Part shown: positions 13,783 to 22,349 of the stretch, piece after piece
Numbering within the stretch: position 1 is the stretch's first letter
How the letters are laid out: every line of letters starts with the position of its first letter
Assembly: GCF_010726085.1 (NCBI RefSeq)
Contig: NZ_AP022560.1
Coordinates: forward strand, 2,232,001-2,296,000
DNA: 64,000 nt
Reading direction: 5' to 3'
Source: Mycolicibacterium moriokaense
Lineage (GTDB): Bacteria; Actinomycetota; Actinomycetes; Mycobacteriales; Mycobacteriaceae
Program-made: the position numbers and the translations under genes
The notes under the pieces: generated by a model
Told to the model about the DNA's origin: nothing
The model's database searches: none
Seen by the model: the letters and a program-made list of their open reading frames with translations, nothing else

Positions 13783-14454
13783 GTGCGTCTCGTGATCGCC
13801 CAGTGCACTGTCGACTACGTCGGACGCTTGACGGCTCACCTGCCGTCCGCCCGGCGCCTGCTGCTCATCAAGGCCGACGGATCGGTCAGCGTCCACGCCG
13901 ACGACCGCGCCTACAAGCCGTTGAACTGGATGTCCCCGCCCTGTTGGCTGACCGAGGAGTCCGACGGACCGGCGCCGGTATGGGTGGTCGAGAACAAGGC
14001 GGGGGAGCAGTTGCGCATCACCGTCGAGGCGATCGAGCACGACTCCAGCCATGAGCTCGGCGTCGATCCGGGGTTGGTGAAGGACGGCGTCGAGGCACAT
14101 CTGCAGGAGCTGCTGGCCGAACACGTCGAGGTGCTCGGCGAGGGTTATTCACTCGTACGGCGCGAGTACATGACCGCGATCGGCCCGGTGGATCTGCTGT
14201 GCCGCGACGAGAAGGGCCGCTCGGTCGCCGTCGAGATCAAGCGGCGGGGCGAGATCGACGGCGTCGAACAACTCACGCGGTACCTCGAGCTGCTCAACCG
14301 CGACACGCTGCTGGCGCCCGTTGCCGGGGTGTTCGCCGCCCAGCAGATCAAGCCGCAGGCCCGCACCTTGGCGATGGACCGTGGGATTCGTTGCGTGACT
14401 TTGGATTACGACAAGATGCGCGGCATGGACAACGACGAGTTCCGGCTCTTCTGA
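13783..14454 (+). CDS. nucS: Mismatch-specific endonuclease NucS/EndoMS
   Basis: NucS cuts both strands at mismatches and replaces MutS/MutL in actinobacteria. The 223-residue protein has an N-terminal dimerisation and DNA-binding domain (1-115) and a C-terminal PD-D/ExK nuclease domain: Asp137 in GPVDLLC and Glu151/Lys153 in [11 protein letters not shown]. It ends in DEFRLF, a hydrophobic tail expected to bind the beta sliding clamp. The GTG at 13783 gives the conserved [12 protein letters not shown] start; a GTG at 13774 adds three residues. TAAGGT at 13770-13775 could be a -10 box, which would make a leaderless mRNA. Length is the same as I recall for M. tuberculosis. Confidence 0.96.
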   Translation: MRLVIAQCTVDYVGRLTAHLPSARRLLLIKADGSVSVHADDRAYKPLNWMSPPCWLTEESDGPAPVWVVENKAGEQLRITVEAIEHDSSHELGVDPGLVKDGVEAHLQELLAEHVEVLGEGYSLVRREYMTAIGPVDLLCRDEKGRSVAVEIKRRGEIDGVEQLTRYLELLNRDTLLAPVAGVFAAQQIKPQARTLAMDRGIRCVTLDYDKMRGMDNDEFRLF

Positions 14455-14456
14455 GC

Positions 14457-14750
14457 ATGCCTCGGCGCCGGACACCGCCGCGCAAGCGACGTCCCGTGCG
14501 GCCACTGGCCGCGATGCGTATCGAACTCGGCCCAGACGGCTACGACTACGAAGTGCACCCGGTCGCGGCCGCGCGTGCGACCAAAACCTACCGCTGCCCG
14601 GGATGCGATCACGAAATACGGCCTGGCACTGCGCATCTGGTCGTGTGGCCGGCCGGTCGCGGCGAGCAGGCGTCAGAGGACAGGCGACACTGGCACACGC
14701 CGTGCTGGGCGCATCGGGCTACGCGGGGTCCAACCAGGAAATGGTCTTGA
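14457..14750 (+). CDS. Small zinc-ribbon-like protein of unknown function
   Basis: The 97-residue protein starts two bases after the nucS stop, so the two are probably cotranscribed. The first 20 residues are very basic (PRRRTPPRKRRPVRP). A CPGC pair near residue 48 and an HWHTPC segment near 80 give a likely four-ligand zinc site. A short protein of this kind follows nucS in M. tuberculosis too (Rv1322 in my memory). The link to nucS and the basic tail hint at nucleic-acid binding, but no function can be stated. Confidence 0.8.
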   Translation: MPRRRTPPRKRRPVRPLAAMRIELGPDGYDYEVHPVAAARATKTYRCPGCDHEIRPGTAHLVVWPAGRGEQASEDRRHWHTPCWAHRATRGPTRKWS

Positions 14751-14761
14751 CGATGTAAGCG

Positions 14762-15232
14762 TCAGTGATCGGCGACGGGCTGGACGAGTTCGATCAGCAC
14801 ACCGCCGGCGTCCTTGGGATGGATGAAGTTGATCCGCGAGTTCGAGGTGCCGCGGCGCGGGGCGTCGTAAAGAAGGCGAACGCCGTCGGCGCGCAGACGC
14901 TCCGACAGGGCCTCGATGTCGCTCACCCGGTACGCGAGCTGCTGCAGCCCGGGGCCGCGCTTGTCGATGAACTTCGCGATGGTCGAGGTCTCGTCGAGCG
15001 GGGACATCAACTGGATCTGGGCGCTGCCGACGGGCGCGCCACGCACGGACAGCATGGCCTCACGGACACCCTGCTCCTCGTTGACCTCCTCGTGCAGGAC
15101 GATCATTCCGAGGTTGTCGTGGTACCACTTGATGGCGACGTCGAGGTCGGGGACTGCGATGCCGACGTGGTCGAGCGCGGTCACCAACGCACTTGCGAGG
15201 ATCGGACGGGCATCAACCTGCTCGGCAGTCAT
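14762..15232 (-). CDS. Methylmalonyl-CoA epimerase
   Basis: This 156-residue vicinal-oxygen-chelate protein interconverts (S)- and (R)-methylmalonyl-CoA in propionate metabolism. Two beta-alpha-beta-beta-beta repeats carry the metal ligands: His in LDHVGIAVPDLD near residue 21, Gln in AQIQLMSP, and the C-terminal Glu in VLIELVQP. The GPGLQQLAYRVSDI segment is typical of the enzyme. The ATG at 15232 gives MTAEQVDARPI; the frame extends upstream but would run into fadA4. It is divergent from fadA4 with 79 bases between the starts. It fits with the B12 functions elsewhere in the window. Confidence 0.92.
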   Translation of the reverse strand: MTAEQVDARPILASALVTALDHVGIAVPDLDVAIKWYHDNLGMIVLHEEVNEEQGVREAMLSVRGAPVGSAQIQLMSPLDETSTIAKFIDKRGPGLQQLAYRVSDIEALSERLRADGVRLLYDAPRRGTSNSRINFIHPKDAGGVLIELVQPVADH

Positions 15233-15311
15233 GAGCCAACGGTAACGTTTAATAGATCGGTTGCATATGCGTAATCGGTCACATCGGCCGGCAGGACCCC
15301 CGGAGGAAAGA

Positions 15312-16493
15312 ATGACGACGTCGGTAATTGTTGCTGGAGCTCGCACGCCGGTCGGCAAACTCATGGGGTCGCTCAAAGACTTCTCGGGTACCGATCTGGG
15401 GGCCATCGCGATCGCTGGTGCGCTGGAAAAAGCCAAGGTCCCGGCCTCGGCCGTCGAGTACGTCATCATGGGCCAGGTCCTCACCGCCGGAGCGGGGCAA
15501 ATGCCCGCAAGGCAGGCGGCAGTCGGCGGGGGCATCGGCTGGGACGTGCCGGCGCTGACCATCAACAAGATGTGCCTGTCGGGTATCGATGCCATCGCAC
15601 TGGCCGATCAGCTGATCCGGGCCGGCGAGTTCGACGTGGTGGTCGCGGGTGGCCAGGAATCGATGACCAAGGCGCCGCACCTGCTGATGGACAGCCGGAG
15701 CGGTTATCGCTACGGAGATGTCACTGTTCTGGATCACCTGGCGTATGACGGCCTGCACGACGTGTTCACCGATCAGCCGATGGGTGCGCTGACCGAGGTG
15801 CGCAACGAGGTTGACCAGTTCACCCGGGCTGAACAGGACGAGTTTGCGGCGCGTTCGCACCAAAAGGCAGCGGCGGCATGGAAAGACGGCGTCTTCGCCG
15901 ACGAAGTTGTGCCGGTGATGATCCCGCAGCGGAAGGGCGACCCGATCGAGTTCACAAAGGACGAGGGCATCCGCGCCGACACCACCGCGGAGTCTCTGGC
16001 CGGCCTCAAGCCGGCGTTCCGCAAGGACGGCACCATCACGGCCGGTTCGTCGTCACAGATCTCCGACGGCGCTGCCGCGGTGGTGGTGATGCGCAAGGAA
16101 AAGGCTCAGGACCTGGGGCTGACCTGGCTGTGCGAGATCGGTGCGCACGGCGTGGTGGCCGGTCCGGATTCCACGCTGCAGTCGCAGCCCGCGAATGCGA
16201 TCAAGAAAGCCATTGCGCGCGAAGGCATTTCGGTTGACCAGCTGGACGTGATCGAGATCAACGAGGCGTTTGCGGCGGTCTCACTGGCGTCGGCGAAGGA
16301 ACTGGGCGTCGACCTGGAGAAGGTCAACGTTAATGGCGGTGCGATCGCGATCGGGCATCCGATCGGCATGTCGGGCGCCCGGATCACCCTGCACGCCGCC
16401 CTTGAGCTGGCACGACGCGGTTCCGGCTACGCCGTTGCGGCGCTGTGCGGCGCCGGCGGGCAGGGCGACGCCCTGGTGCTCCGGGCGGGCTAG
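15312..16493 (+). CDS. fadA4: Acetyl-CoA acetyltransferase (thiolase)
   Basis: The 393-residue protein is a biosynthetic-type thiolase. The nucleophile is Cys88 in [10 protein letters not shown], the C-terminal [10 protein letters not shown] carries the catalytic His, and CGAGGQGDA carries the second Cys. A strong ribosome site (GGAGGAAAG at 15302-15310) sits just before the ATG. The order epimerase, thiolase, thioredoxin-like protein is that of M. tuberculosis. It probably condenses or cleaves acetoacetyl-CoA; the preference for direction cannot be read from sequence. Confidence 0.94.
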   Translation: MTTSVIVAGARTPVGKLMGSLKDFSGTDLGAIAIAGALEKAKVPASAVEYVIMGQVLTAGAGQMPARQAAVGGGIGWDVPALTINKMCLSGIDAIALADQLIRAGEFDVVVAGGQESMTKAPHLLMDSRSGYRYGDVTVLDHLAYDGLHDVFTDQPMGALTEVRNEVDQFTRAEQDEFAARSHQKAAAAWKDGVFADEVVPVMIPQRKGDPIEFTKDEGIRADTTAESLAGLKPAFRKDGTITAGSSSQISDGAAAVVVMRKEKAQDLGLTWLCEIGAHGVVAGPDSTLQSQPANAIKKAIAREGISVDQLDVIEINEAFAAVSLASAKELGVDLEKVNVNGGAIAIGHPIGMSGARITLHAALELARRGSGYAVAALCGAGGQGDALVLRAG

Positions 16494-16538
16494 CGCGTCT
16501 ACGACACTGTGTAGTAATCCCCGCGGTCTTCGGGCACA

Positions 16539-16910
16539 ATGGCGGCCATGACTGGCGCCTTTGATCTGCGGTCCGTTGCCGGGTGGTTCCGTCTGGTCGC
16601 GCTACTTGAGGCCGTCAGCTGGGTTGGATTGCTGGTAGGCATGTATTTCAAGTACCTCGGCAACCCCAGGACCGAGATCGGCGTCAAGGTCTTCGGGATG
16701 GCCCACGGGCTGATCTTCGTCGCCTTCGTCGTGGCGGGCTTGCTGGCCGGAATCGCCTTCAGATGGGCGGCGGGAACGTGGTTGCTGGCGGTTCTGGCGA
16801 GCATCGTGCCCCTGGGCAGTGTGATCTTCCTCATATGGGCTGATCGGACCGCGAAGCTCGGCGCCGTGCCCGTCGCTCAACCGGGGCATCCGATCGCCGA
16901 AACGACGTGA
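16539..16910 (+). CDS. DUF3817 small membrane protein
   Basis: The 123-residue protein has three to four membrane helices (about 15-40, 50-72, 78-105) and the DUF3817 pattern: an aromatic first helix with Glu (LLEAVSWVGLLVG), then GMAHGLIFVAFV with a buried His. The family occurs in actinobacteria and its role is unknown. A second member lies at 41,631. ATG codons at 16539 and 16548 are both possible; neither has a clear ribosome site. It ends seven bases before the next gene, so they may be cotranscribed. Confidence 0.82.
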   Translation: MAAMTGAFDLRSVAGWFRLVALLEAVSWVGLLVGMYFKYLGNPRTEIGVKVFGMAHGLIFVAFVVAGLLAGIAFRWAAGTWLLAVLASIVPLGSVIFLIWADRTAKLGAVPVAQPGHPIAETT

Positions 16911-16917
16911 CAAACTT

Positions 16918-17811
16918 GTGGACGTGACTCGTCCACGTCCTGTTGCTGCGTCCATGGCTGGTGCGATCGATCTCTCGGCGCTCAAACAACCGGCGTCTGC
17001 CGGCGGCGCCGGCGCGGCGGGCCCGCCCGGTGGGGTCGAGGTCACCGAGGCCAACCTGGAGGCCGAGGTCCTGGTCCGCTCCACCCAGGTTCCCGTCGTC
17101 GTGCTGCTGTGGTCACCGCGCAGCGACGCCAGTGTTCAGTTGGGTGAAGTGCTCGGCAGCCTCGCCGCGGCCGACGGCGGTAAGTGGGCGTTCGCGACGG
17201 TCAACGTCGACACCACCCCGAGGGTGGCGCAGATGTTCGGCGTGCAGGCCATCCCGACCGTCATCGCCGTGGGCGCGGGCCAACCGCTGTCGAGTTTCCA
17301 GGGGATGCAGCCGCCGGAGCAGTTGCGCGGCTGGATCGACTCGCTGCTAAAGGCGACCGCGGGGAAGCTCAGCGGTCCAGGCGAGGATTCCGAACAGGAG
17401 GTCGATCCCGAACTGGCCCAGGCGCGGGCGCATCTGGAGGCCGGTGACTTCGACGCCGCGCTGAAGGCGTATCAGGCGATCCTGAATGCCAGGCCCAACG
17501 ATGCCGAGGCCAAGGGTGCGGTCCGTCAGATCGCGTTCCTGCAGCGGGCAACGGCGCACCGTCCCGATGCGATCGCCGCGGCCGATGCCGCACCCGACGA
17601 CATCGAGGCGGCGTTCGCCGCGGCCGACGTGGAGATCCTGCAGCAGAACATCGCGGCTGCGTTCGATCGGCTGATCGGGTTGTTCAAGCGCACCAAGGAC
17701 GATGACCGCACGCGGGTGCGCACCCGTTTGATCGAACTGTTCGATCTCTTCGATCCGGCCGACCCCGAGGTCATCGCGGGCCGGCGCAAGCTGGCCAACG
17801 CTCTGTACTGA
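16918..17811 (+). CDS. Thioredoxin-fold TPR protein lacking the redox CxxC (CnoX/YbbN-like)
   Basis: The 297-residue protein has a low-complexity N-terminus (residues 1-40), a thioredoxin fold (about 42-155) and a TPR-like helical region (about 165-290). The usual WCxxC is replaced by WSPRSDAS and the protein has no cysteine, while the cis-Pro motif AIPTVIAVG is intact. It therefore cannot act as a dithiol oxidoreductase. The architecture is that of CnoX/YbbN, a holdase that passes clients to GroEL or DnaK; that role is inferred. The GTG at 16918 starts the frame seven bases after the preceding stop; GTG at 16924 is an alternative. Confidence 0.85.
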   Translation: MDVTRPRPVAASMAGAIDLSALKQPASAGGAGAAGPPGGVEVTEANLEAEVLVRSTQVPVVVLLWSPRSDASVQLGEVLGSLAAADGGKWAFATVNVDTTPRVAQMFGVQAIPTVIAVGAGQPLSSFQGMQPPEQLRGWIDSLLKATAGKLSGPGEDSEQEVDPELAQARAHLEAGDFDAALKAYQAILNARPNDAEAKGAVRQIAFLQRATAHRPDAIAAADAAPDDIEAAFAAADVEILQQNIAAAFDRLIGLFKRTKDDDRTRVRTRLIELFDLFDPADPEVIAGRRKLANALY

Positions 17812-17828
17812 GCCCGCTCCACCCCGCT

Positions 17829-17884
17829 GAGCAGACGCGTACACCCCCTATTTCGCTCTGAAACGGGGGTGTACGCGTCTGCTC
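17829..17884. terminator. Long perfect hairpin between convergent genes
   Basis: Two 20-base arms (17829-17848 and 17865-17884) are perfect inverted copies around a 16-base loop; the arms contain AGACGCGTACACCCCC and its complement. The element fills the 84-base gap between the thioredoxin-like gene and glgB, which converge. It should stop transcription from both sides. No T-tract follows either arm. Confidence 0.8.
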
Positions 17885-17895
17885 GCGAGAGGAAG

Positions 17896-20103
17896 CTAGT
17901 CCGTGGGTTCGAACCACAGCGCCGCCAATGGCGGCAACACCATGACCGCGGAGGCCGGTCGACCGTGCCACGGCTCGTCGGTCGCCTCGACCGCGCCGTA
18001 GTTGCCGATGCCCGACCCGTTGTAGATGTCGGCGTCGGAGTTGAGCACCTCCCGCCAGGTGCCCGCATGCGGCAGGCCGAGGCGATACCGCGTGTGCTCT
18101 GAGCCCGAGAAATTGAACACGCACGCCAGCTTGGAACCGTCATCGCCGAACCGCAGGAAGCTCAGCACATTGTTGGCCGAGTCGTTGGCGTCGATCCACG
18201 AATAGCCCTCCGGCTTCGTGTCCTGAGACCACAGCGCACGCCTGGTGCGGTAGATCTCGTTCATGTCCTGGACGAACCGCTGCACGCCCGTGGAGAAGCT
18301 GTTCTCGTCGAGCTGATACCAGTCGATGCCGCGTTCCTCGGACCACTCGGCGCGCTGACCGAACTCCTGACCCATGAACAGCAACTGCTTACCCGGGTGG
18401 GCCCACTGGTAGGCGAGGAGGCCACGCAGCCCGGCGGCCTTGACGTGGTCGTTGCCCGGCATGCGTCCCCAGAGGGTGCCCTTGCCGTGCACCACCTCGT
18501 CGTGGCTGATGGGCAACACGAAGTTCTCGCTGAACGCATACAGCATCGAGAACGTGATCTCGTGATGGTGGTAGCTGCGGTGAATGGGATCCCGCTTGAT
18601 GAACTCCAGCGTGTCATTCATCCAGCCCATGTTCCACTTCATCGAGAAGCCAAGGCCGCCAAGGTTGGTCGCCCTGGTCACTCCGGGCCATGACGTCGAC
18701 TCCTCGGCGATGGTGACGACGCCGGGTGCGATCTTGTGCACCGTGGCGTTCATCTCCTGGAGGAACTGCACGGCCTCGAGGTTCTCCCGGCCGCCGTAGA
18801 TGTTCGGCGTCCAGCCACCTTCGGGCCGCGAGTAGTCCAGGTAGAGCATCGAGGCGACGGCATCCACGCGCAGCCCGTCGATGTGGAACTCCTGCAGCCA
18901 GTAGAGCGCGTTGGCCACCAAGAAGTTGCGGACCTCGGGCCGACCGAAGTCGAATACGTAAGTGCCCCAGTCGAGTTGCTCACCGCGCCGGGGGTCGGAG
19001 TGCTCATACAGCGCCGTGCCGTCGAAGCGGCCAAGCGCCCACGCGTCCTTGGGGAAGTGGGCGGGCACCCAGTCCATGATCACGCCGATTCCGGCCTGGT
19101 GCAGGGTGTCCACCACATGGCGGAACTCGTCGGGCGTGCCCAGACGTGATGTCGGCGCGTAGTACGACGTCACCTGATAACCCCACGAACCGCCGAACGG
19201 GTGCTCGGCGACCGGCATCAGCTCGACGTGGGTGAAGCCGTTGGCCACCACGTATTCGGTGAGTTCGGTGGCTAATTCGCGATAGCTCAGACCCGGCTGC
19301 CACGACATCAGGTGCACTTCGTAGGTGCTCATCGGTTCGAAAACCGGATTCTGGCGGGCCCGGCGCTCCATCCACTTCTGGTCCTGCCAGGTGTATTCGC
19401 TGCGGGTCACCTTAGACGCGGTCTGCGGCGGCACCTCGGTGGCGAACGCCATCGGATCGGCGCGGTCGCTGACCGACCCGTCGGCGCCGTGCACCCGGAA
19501 CTTGTAGAGTCCGCCGACCTCGAAACCGGGCCAGAACAGTTCCCAGACGCCGGTCGAGCCGAGCACGCGCAGCTGGGCCTCGTTGCCGTCCCAGTGGTTG
19601 AACTCGCCGATGAGGCTGACGCCCTTGGCGTTCGGCGCCCACACCGCGAAGGAGACGCCCTCGACCACACCGTCGGGTGTCGTGAAGCTGCGCGGATGCG
19701 CACCCAGGATCTCCCACAGCCGCTCGTGGCGGCCCTCGGCGAACAGGTGCAGATCGATCTCGCCGAGGGTGGGCAGGAATCGGTATGCATCGGCGACGGT
19801 GTGGGTGACCTGACCGTCGCCGTTTGGATAGGCGATCTCAAGCCGGTAGTCCATCAGGTTCGTCATCGGAAGCGCCACCGCGAACAGCCCGCCCTCGATG
19901 TGCTGGAACGGATAACGCTCGCCACCAATGAGGGCCACCACTTCGACCGCGTGCGGTCGGTACGCGCGGATGACCGTGTGGTCGCCGTACTCGTGCGCTC
20001 CCAGGATCGAATGCGGGTCGTGGTGTTCGCCGGCAAGCAGACGGTTCACGTCGGCTGTGTGCGGGCGTAGGTGCGGGCTCGTGCGTTGGTTGGTCTGCGT
20101 CAT
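17896..20103 (-). CDS. glgB: 1,4-alpha-glucan branching enzyme GlgB
   Basis: GlgB introduces alpha-1,6 branches into alpha-glucan. The 735-residue protein has an N-terminal carbohydrate-binding region (about 20-220), a GH13 barrel (about 260-620) and a C-terminal beta domain. The nucleophile Asp is in [15 protein letters not shown], the acid/base Glu in [10 protein letters not shown] and the third carboxylate in [11 protein letters not shown]. The ATG at 20103 follows AGGGAG and lies four bases behind the glgE stop, so glgE and glgB form an operon. In mycobacteria GlgE and GlgB together build branched glucan from maltose-1-phosphate. Confidence 0.97.
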   Translation of the reverse strand: MTQTNQRTSPHLRPHTADVNRLLAGEHHDPHSILGAHEYGDHTVIRAYRPHAVEVVALIGGERYPFQHIEGGLFAVALPMTNLMDYRLEIAYPNGDGQVTHTVADAYRFLPTLGEIDLHLFAEGRHERLWEILGAHPRSFTTPDGVVEGVSFAVWAPNAKGVSLIGEFNHWDGNEAQLRVLGSTGVWELFWPGFEVGGLYKFRVHGADGSVSDRADPMAFATEVPPQTASKVTRSEYTWQDQKWMERRARQNPVFEPMSTYEVHLMSWQPGLSYRELATELTEYVVANGFTHVELMPVAEHPFGGSWGYQVTSYYAPTSRLGTPDEFRHVVDTLHQAGIGVIMDWVPAHFPKDAWALGRFDGTALYEHSDPRRGEQLDWGTYVFDFGRPEVRNFLVANALYWLQEFHIDGLRVDAVASMLYLDYSRPEGGWTPNIYGGRENLEAVQFLQEMNATVHKIAPGVVTIAEESTSWPGVTRATNLGGLGFSMKWNMGWMNDTLEFIKRDPIHRSYHHHEITFSMLYAFSENFVLPISHDEVVHGKGTLWGRMPGNDHVKAAGLRGLLAYQWAHPGKQLLFMGQEFGQRAEWSEERGIDWYQLDENSFSTGVQRFVQDMNEIYRTRRALWSQDTKPEGYSWIDANDSANNVLSFLRFGDDGSKLACVFNFSGSEHTRYRLGLPHAGTWREVLNSDADIYNGSGIGNYGAVEATDEPWHGRPASAVMVLPPLAALWFEPTD

Positions 20104-20107
20104 CTCG

Positions 20108-22189
20108 TCACTCCCTACGCAGTAGGTTGAGTCGTTGGTCGGGCGGCACCTGGGGCATGTTCAGCACGTGCGCCACCGCCCTGGCCGGGTCGAGGCGGAC
20201 GTAATTGGCTTGGCCCCATTGATATTCATCGCCGGTGATCTCGTCGCGTACCCAGAAGCGGTCGTAGGGTTCCATCCCCAGTGCGCCCATGTCGAGCCAG
20301 AGCGTGGCCTCTTCGGGGCCGAACGGGTTGAGCGTCACCACCACCAGCACCTGGTCGCCCGTCACCGGGTCGAACTTGCTGTAGGACAACATGCCGTCGT
20401 TGTCGACGTGGTGGAATTTGATGGTGCGCAGCTGATGCAGCGCGGGGTGCACGCGACGGATCTCGTTGAGCCGGGTCAGGAACGGCTCCAGCGATTCACC
20501 GTCGGCCAGCGCCGCCTCGAAATCGCGCGGCCGCAGCTCGTACTTCTCGGAGTTGAGGTACTCCTCGCTGCCCTCGCGGACGGCGCGGTGCTCGAAGAGC
20601 TCATACCCCGAATAGACACCCCATGCTGAACTCATCGTCGAGGCCAGCACCGCACGGATCGCGAACATGCCGGGACCGCCGTGCTGCAGGCTCTCGTGCA
20701 GGATGTCCGGGGTGTTGACGAACAGATTGGGACGTGCGTAGTCGGCGTGCGCAGCGATCTCCTGACCGAACTCGGTGAGCTCCCACTTCGCCGTTCGCCA
20801 CGTGAAATACGTGTAGGACTGCGTGAATCCGAGTTTGGCCAGGCCGTAGAGCCGCGCCGGCCGAGTGAACGCCTCCGAGAGGAACAGGACGTCGGGATCG
20901 TCGTTCTTGACCTTGCCGATCAGCCAGGCCCAGAAGTTCGGCGGCTTGGTGTGCGGGTTGTCCACCCGAAACACCTTGACCCCGTGCGAAACCCAGAACC
21001 GCACCACCCGTAGCACTTCGGCGTATATCCCCGCCGGGTCGTTGTCGAAGTTGATCGGATAGATGTCCTGGTACTTCTTCGGCGGGTTCTCGGCATAGGC
21101 GATGGTGCCGTCGGGCAGCACCGTGAACCATTCCGGGTGCTCCTTGGCCCACGGATGGTCGGGGGCGCACTGCAGCGCAAGGTCCAGTGCCACCTCCATG
21201 CCGAGATCGCGGGTGGCGGCGACGAAGTCGTCGAAATCCTCGATGGTGCCCAGTTGCGGATGGACCGCGTCGTGGCCACCCTCGTCGCTGCCGATCGCCC
21301 ACGGTGACCCCACGTCGCCGGGGGCAGCGGTGACGGAGTTGTTGGGGCCCTTGCGATGGACCTTGCCGATCGGGTGGATGGGTGGCAGGTAGACGACGTC
21401 GAAACCCATGGCGGCGATGCGGGGCAGCGCTTTTGTGGCGGTCGCGAACGTGCCGTGGACGGGCTTGCCCTTCTTGTCCCAGCCGCCGGTCGACCGCGGA
21501 AACATCTCGTACCAGCTGCCGAACCGCGCCAGCGGGCGATCCACCCACACGCCGTATTGCTCTCCGCGCGTGACCAATTCGCGTAGCGGATAATCGGCGA
21601 GCAACGCCGCCACCTCGTCTGAAAGCGCCGCGCCGGCCCGGGCGAACGGGTCACCGGGTTGGCGCAGCGCCTCCGCCGCCGCGAGGATCGGTGCCCGCAG
21701 CTTGCGCGGCACTCCGGTCGAGGCGCGTTCGAGCAGCCGCGCTCCGACAAGCAGATCGTTGGATAGTTCGACTTCGCCCTGCCCCGCATCGAGCTTGACG
21801 GTGACGGCGTTGCGCCACGTCGTGATCGGATCGCCCCACGCGTCCACCCGGAAGGTCCAGAGCCCGACGGAATCGGGGGTGAACTGACCGTGGAACACGT
21901 CGGGAGTAGTGCCCAAGGCCATCGGCAGGTGTTGACGCTTCATGCGCGTCGGTGGTGTGACGACCTTCTCGATGGGCACCGGCTCTGGTGTGGGCGCCGC
22001 CGGCCCGTTGACCAGCTGTGGGTAGGTCGAACCGTGATAGCGGACGACAAGCGTGGCGGCGACGGCGTCGTGGCCTTCGCGCCACACCGTCGCGCGGACC
22101 GGCACGACTTCGCCCACGACCGCCTTGGCGGGGAATTTCCCGCCGGACACGACGGGGGCGACGTCATCGATGCCGATCCGACCGACCAC
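20108..22189 (-). CDS. glgE: Alpha-1,4-glucan:maltose-1-phosphate maltosyltransferase GlgE
   Basis: GlgE extends alpha-1,4-glucan with maltosyl units from maltose-1-phosphate. The 693-residue GH13_3 protein has an N-terminal beta-sandwich (about 1-120), a helical insert (about 125-220) and the catalytic barrel. The nucleophile Asp is in [11 protein letters not shown], the acid/base Glu in FLSEAFTRP, and the substrate-binding [16 protein letters not shown] is intact. The start is a GTG at 22189 with AAGGAG nine bases upstream; a stop lies only 12 codons further up. It is divergent from glgP and drives glgB downstream. In M. tuberculosis loss of this enzyme is lethal through sugar-phosphate build-up. 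Confidence 0.96.
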   Translation of the reverse strand: MVGRIGIDDVAPVVSGGKFPAKAVVGEVVPVRATVWREGHDAVAATLVVRYHGSTYPQLVNGPAAPTPEPVPIEKVVTPPTRMKRQHLPMALGTTPDVFHGQFTPDSVGLWTFRVDAWGDPITTWRNAVTVKLDAGQGEVELSNDLLVGARLLERASTGVPRKLRAPILAAAEALRQPGDPFARAGAALSDEVAALLADYPLRELVTRGEQYGVWVDRPLARFGSWYEMFPRSTGGWDKKGKPVHGTFATATKALPRIAAMGFDVVYLPPIHPIGKVHRKGPNNSVTAAPGDVGSPWAIGSDEGGHDAVHPQLGTIEDFDDFVAATRDLGMEVALDLALQCAPDHPWAKEHPEWFTVLPDGTIAYAENPPKKYQDIYPINFDNDPAGIYAEVLRVVRFWVSHGVKVFRVDNPHTKPPNFWAWLIGKVKNDDPDVLFLSEAFTRPARLYGLAKLGFTQSYTYFTWRTAKWELTEFGQEIAAHADYARPNLFVNTPDILHESLQHGGPGMFAIRAVLASTMSSAWGVYSGYELFEHRAVREGSEEYLNSEKYELRPRDFEAALADGESLEPFLTRLNEIRRVHPALHQLRTIKFHHVDNDGMLSYSKFDPVTGDQVLVVVTLNPFGPEEATLWLDMGALGMEPYDRFWVRDEITGDEYQWGQANYVRLDPARAVAHVLNMPQVPPDQRLNLLRRE

Positions 22190-22349
22190 TTCCCACCACT
22201 CCTTCAGCTGCGTCGTCTCAGGTCACTGACTGCGAATGTGCGCCCTCTCGGCCCTATACCCACCGTAATGCGCTGCCCAATCAAGCGGAGGTGAAGCGGT
22301 ATCGGCGCCAAGCCTGCAGCACGACGAAATGTCAGTAAGGTTGGCTCGC

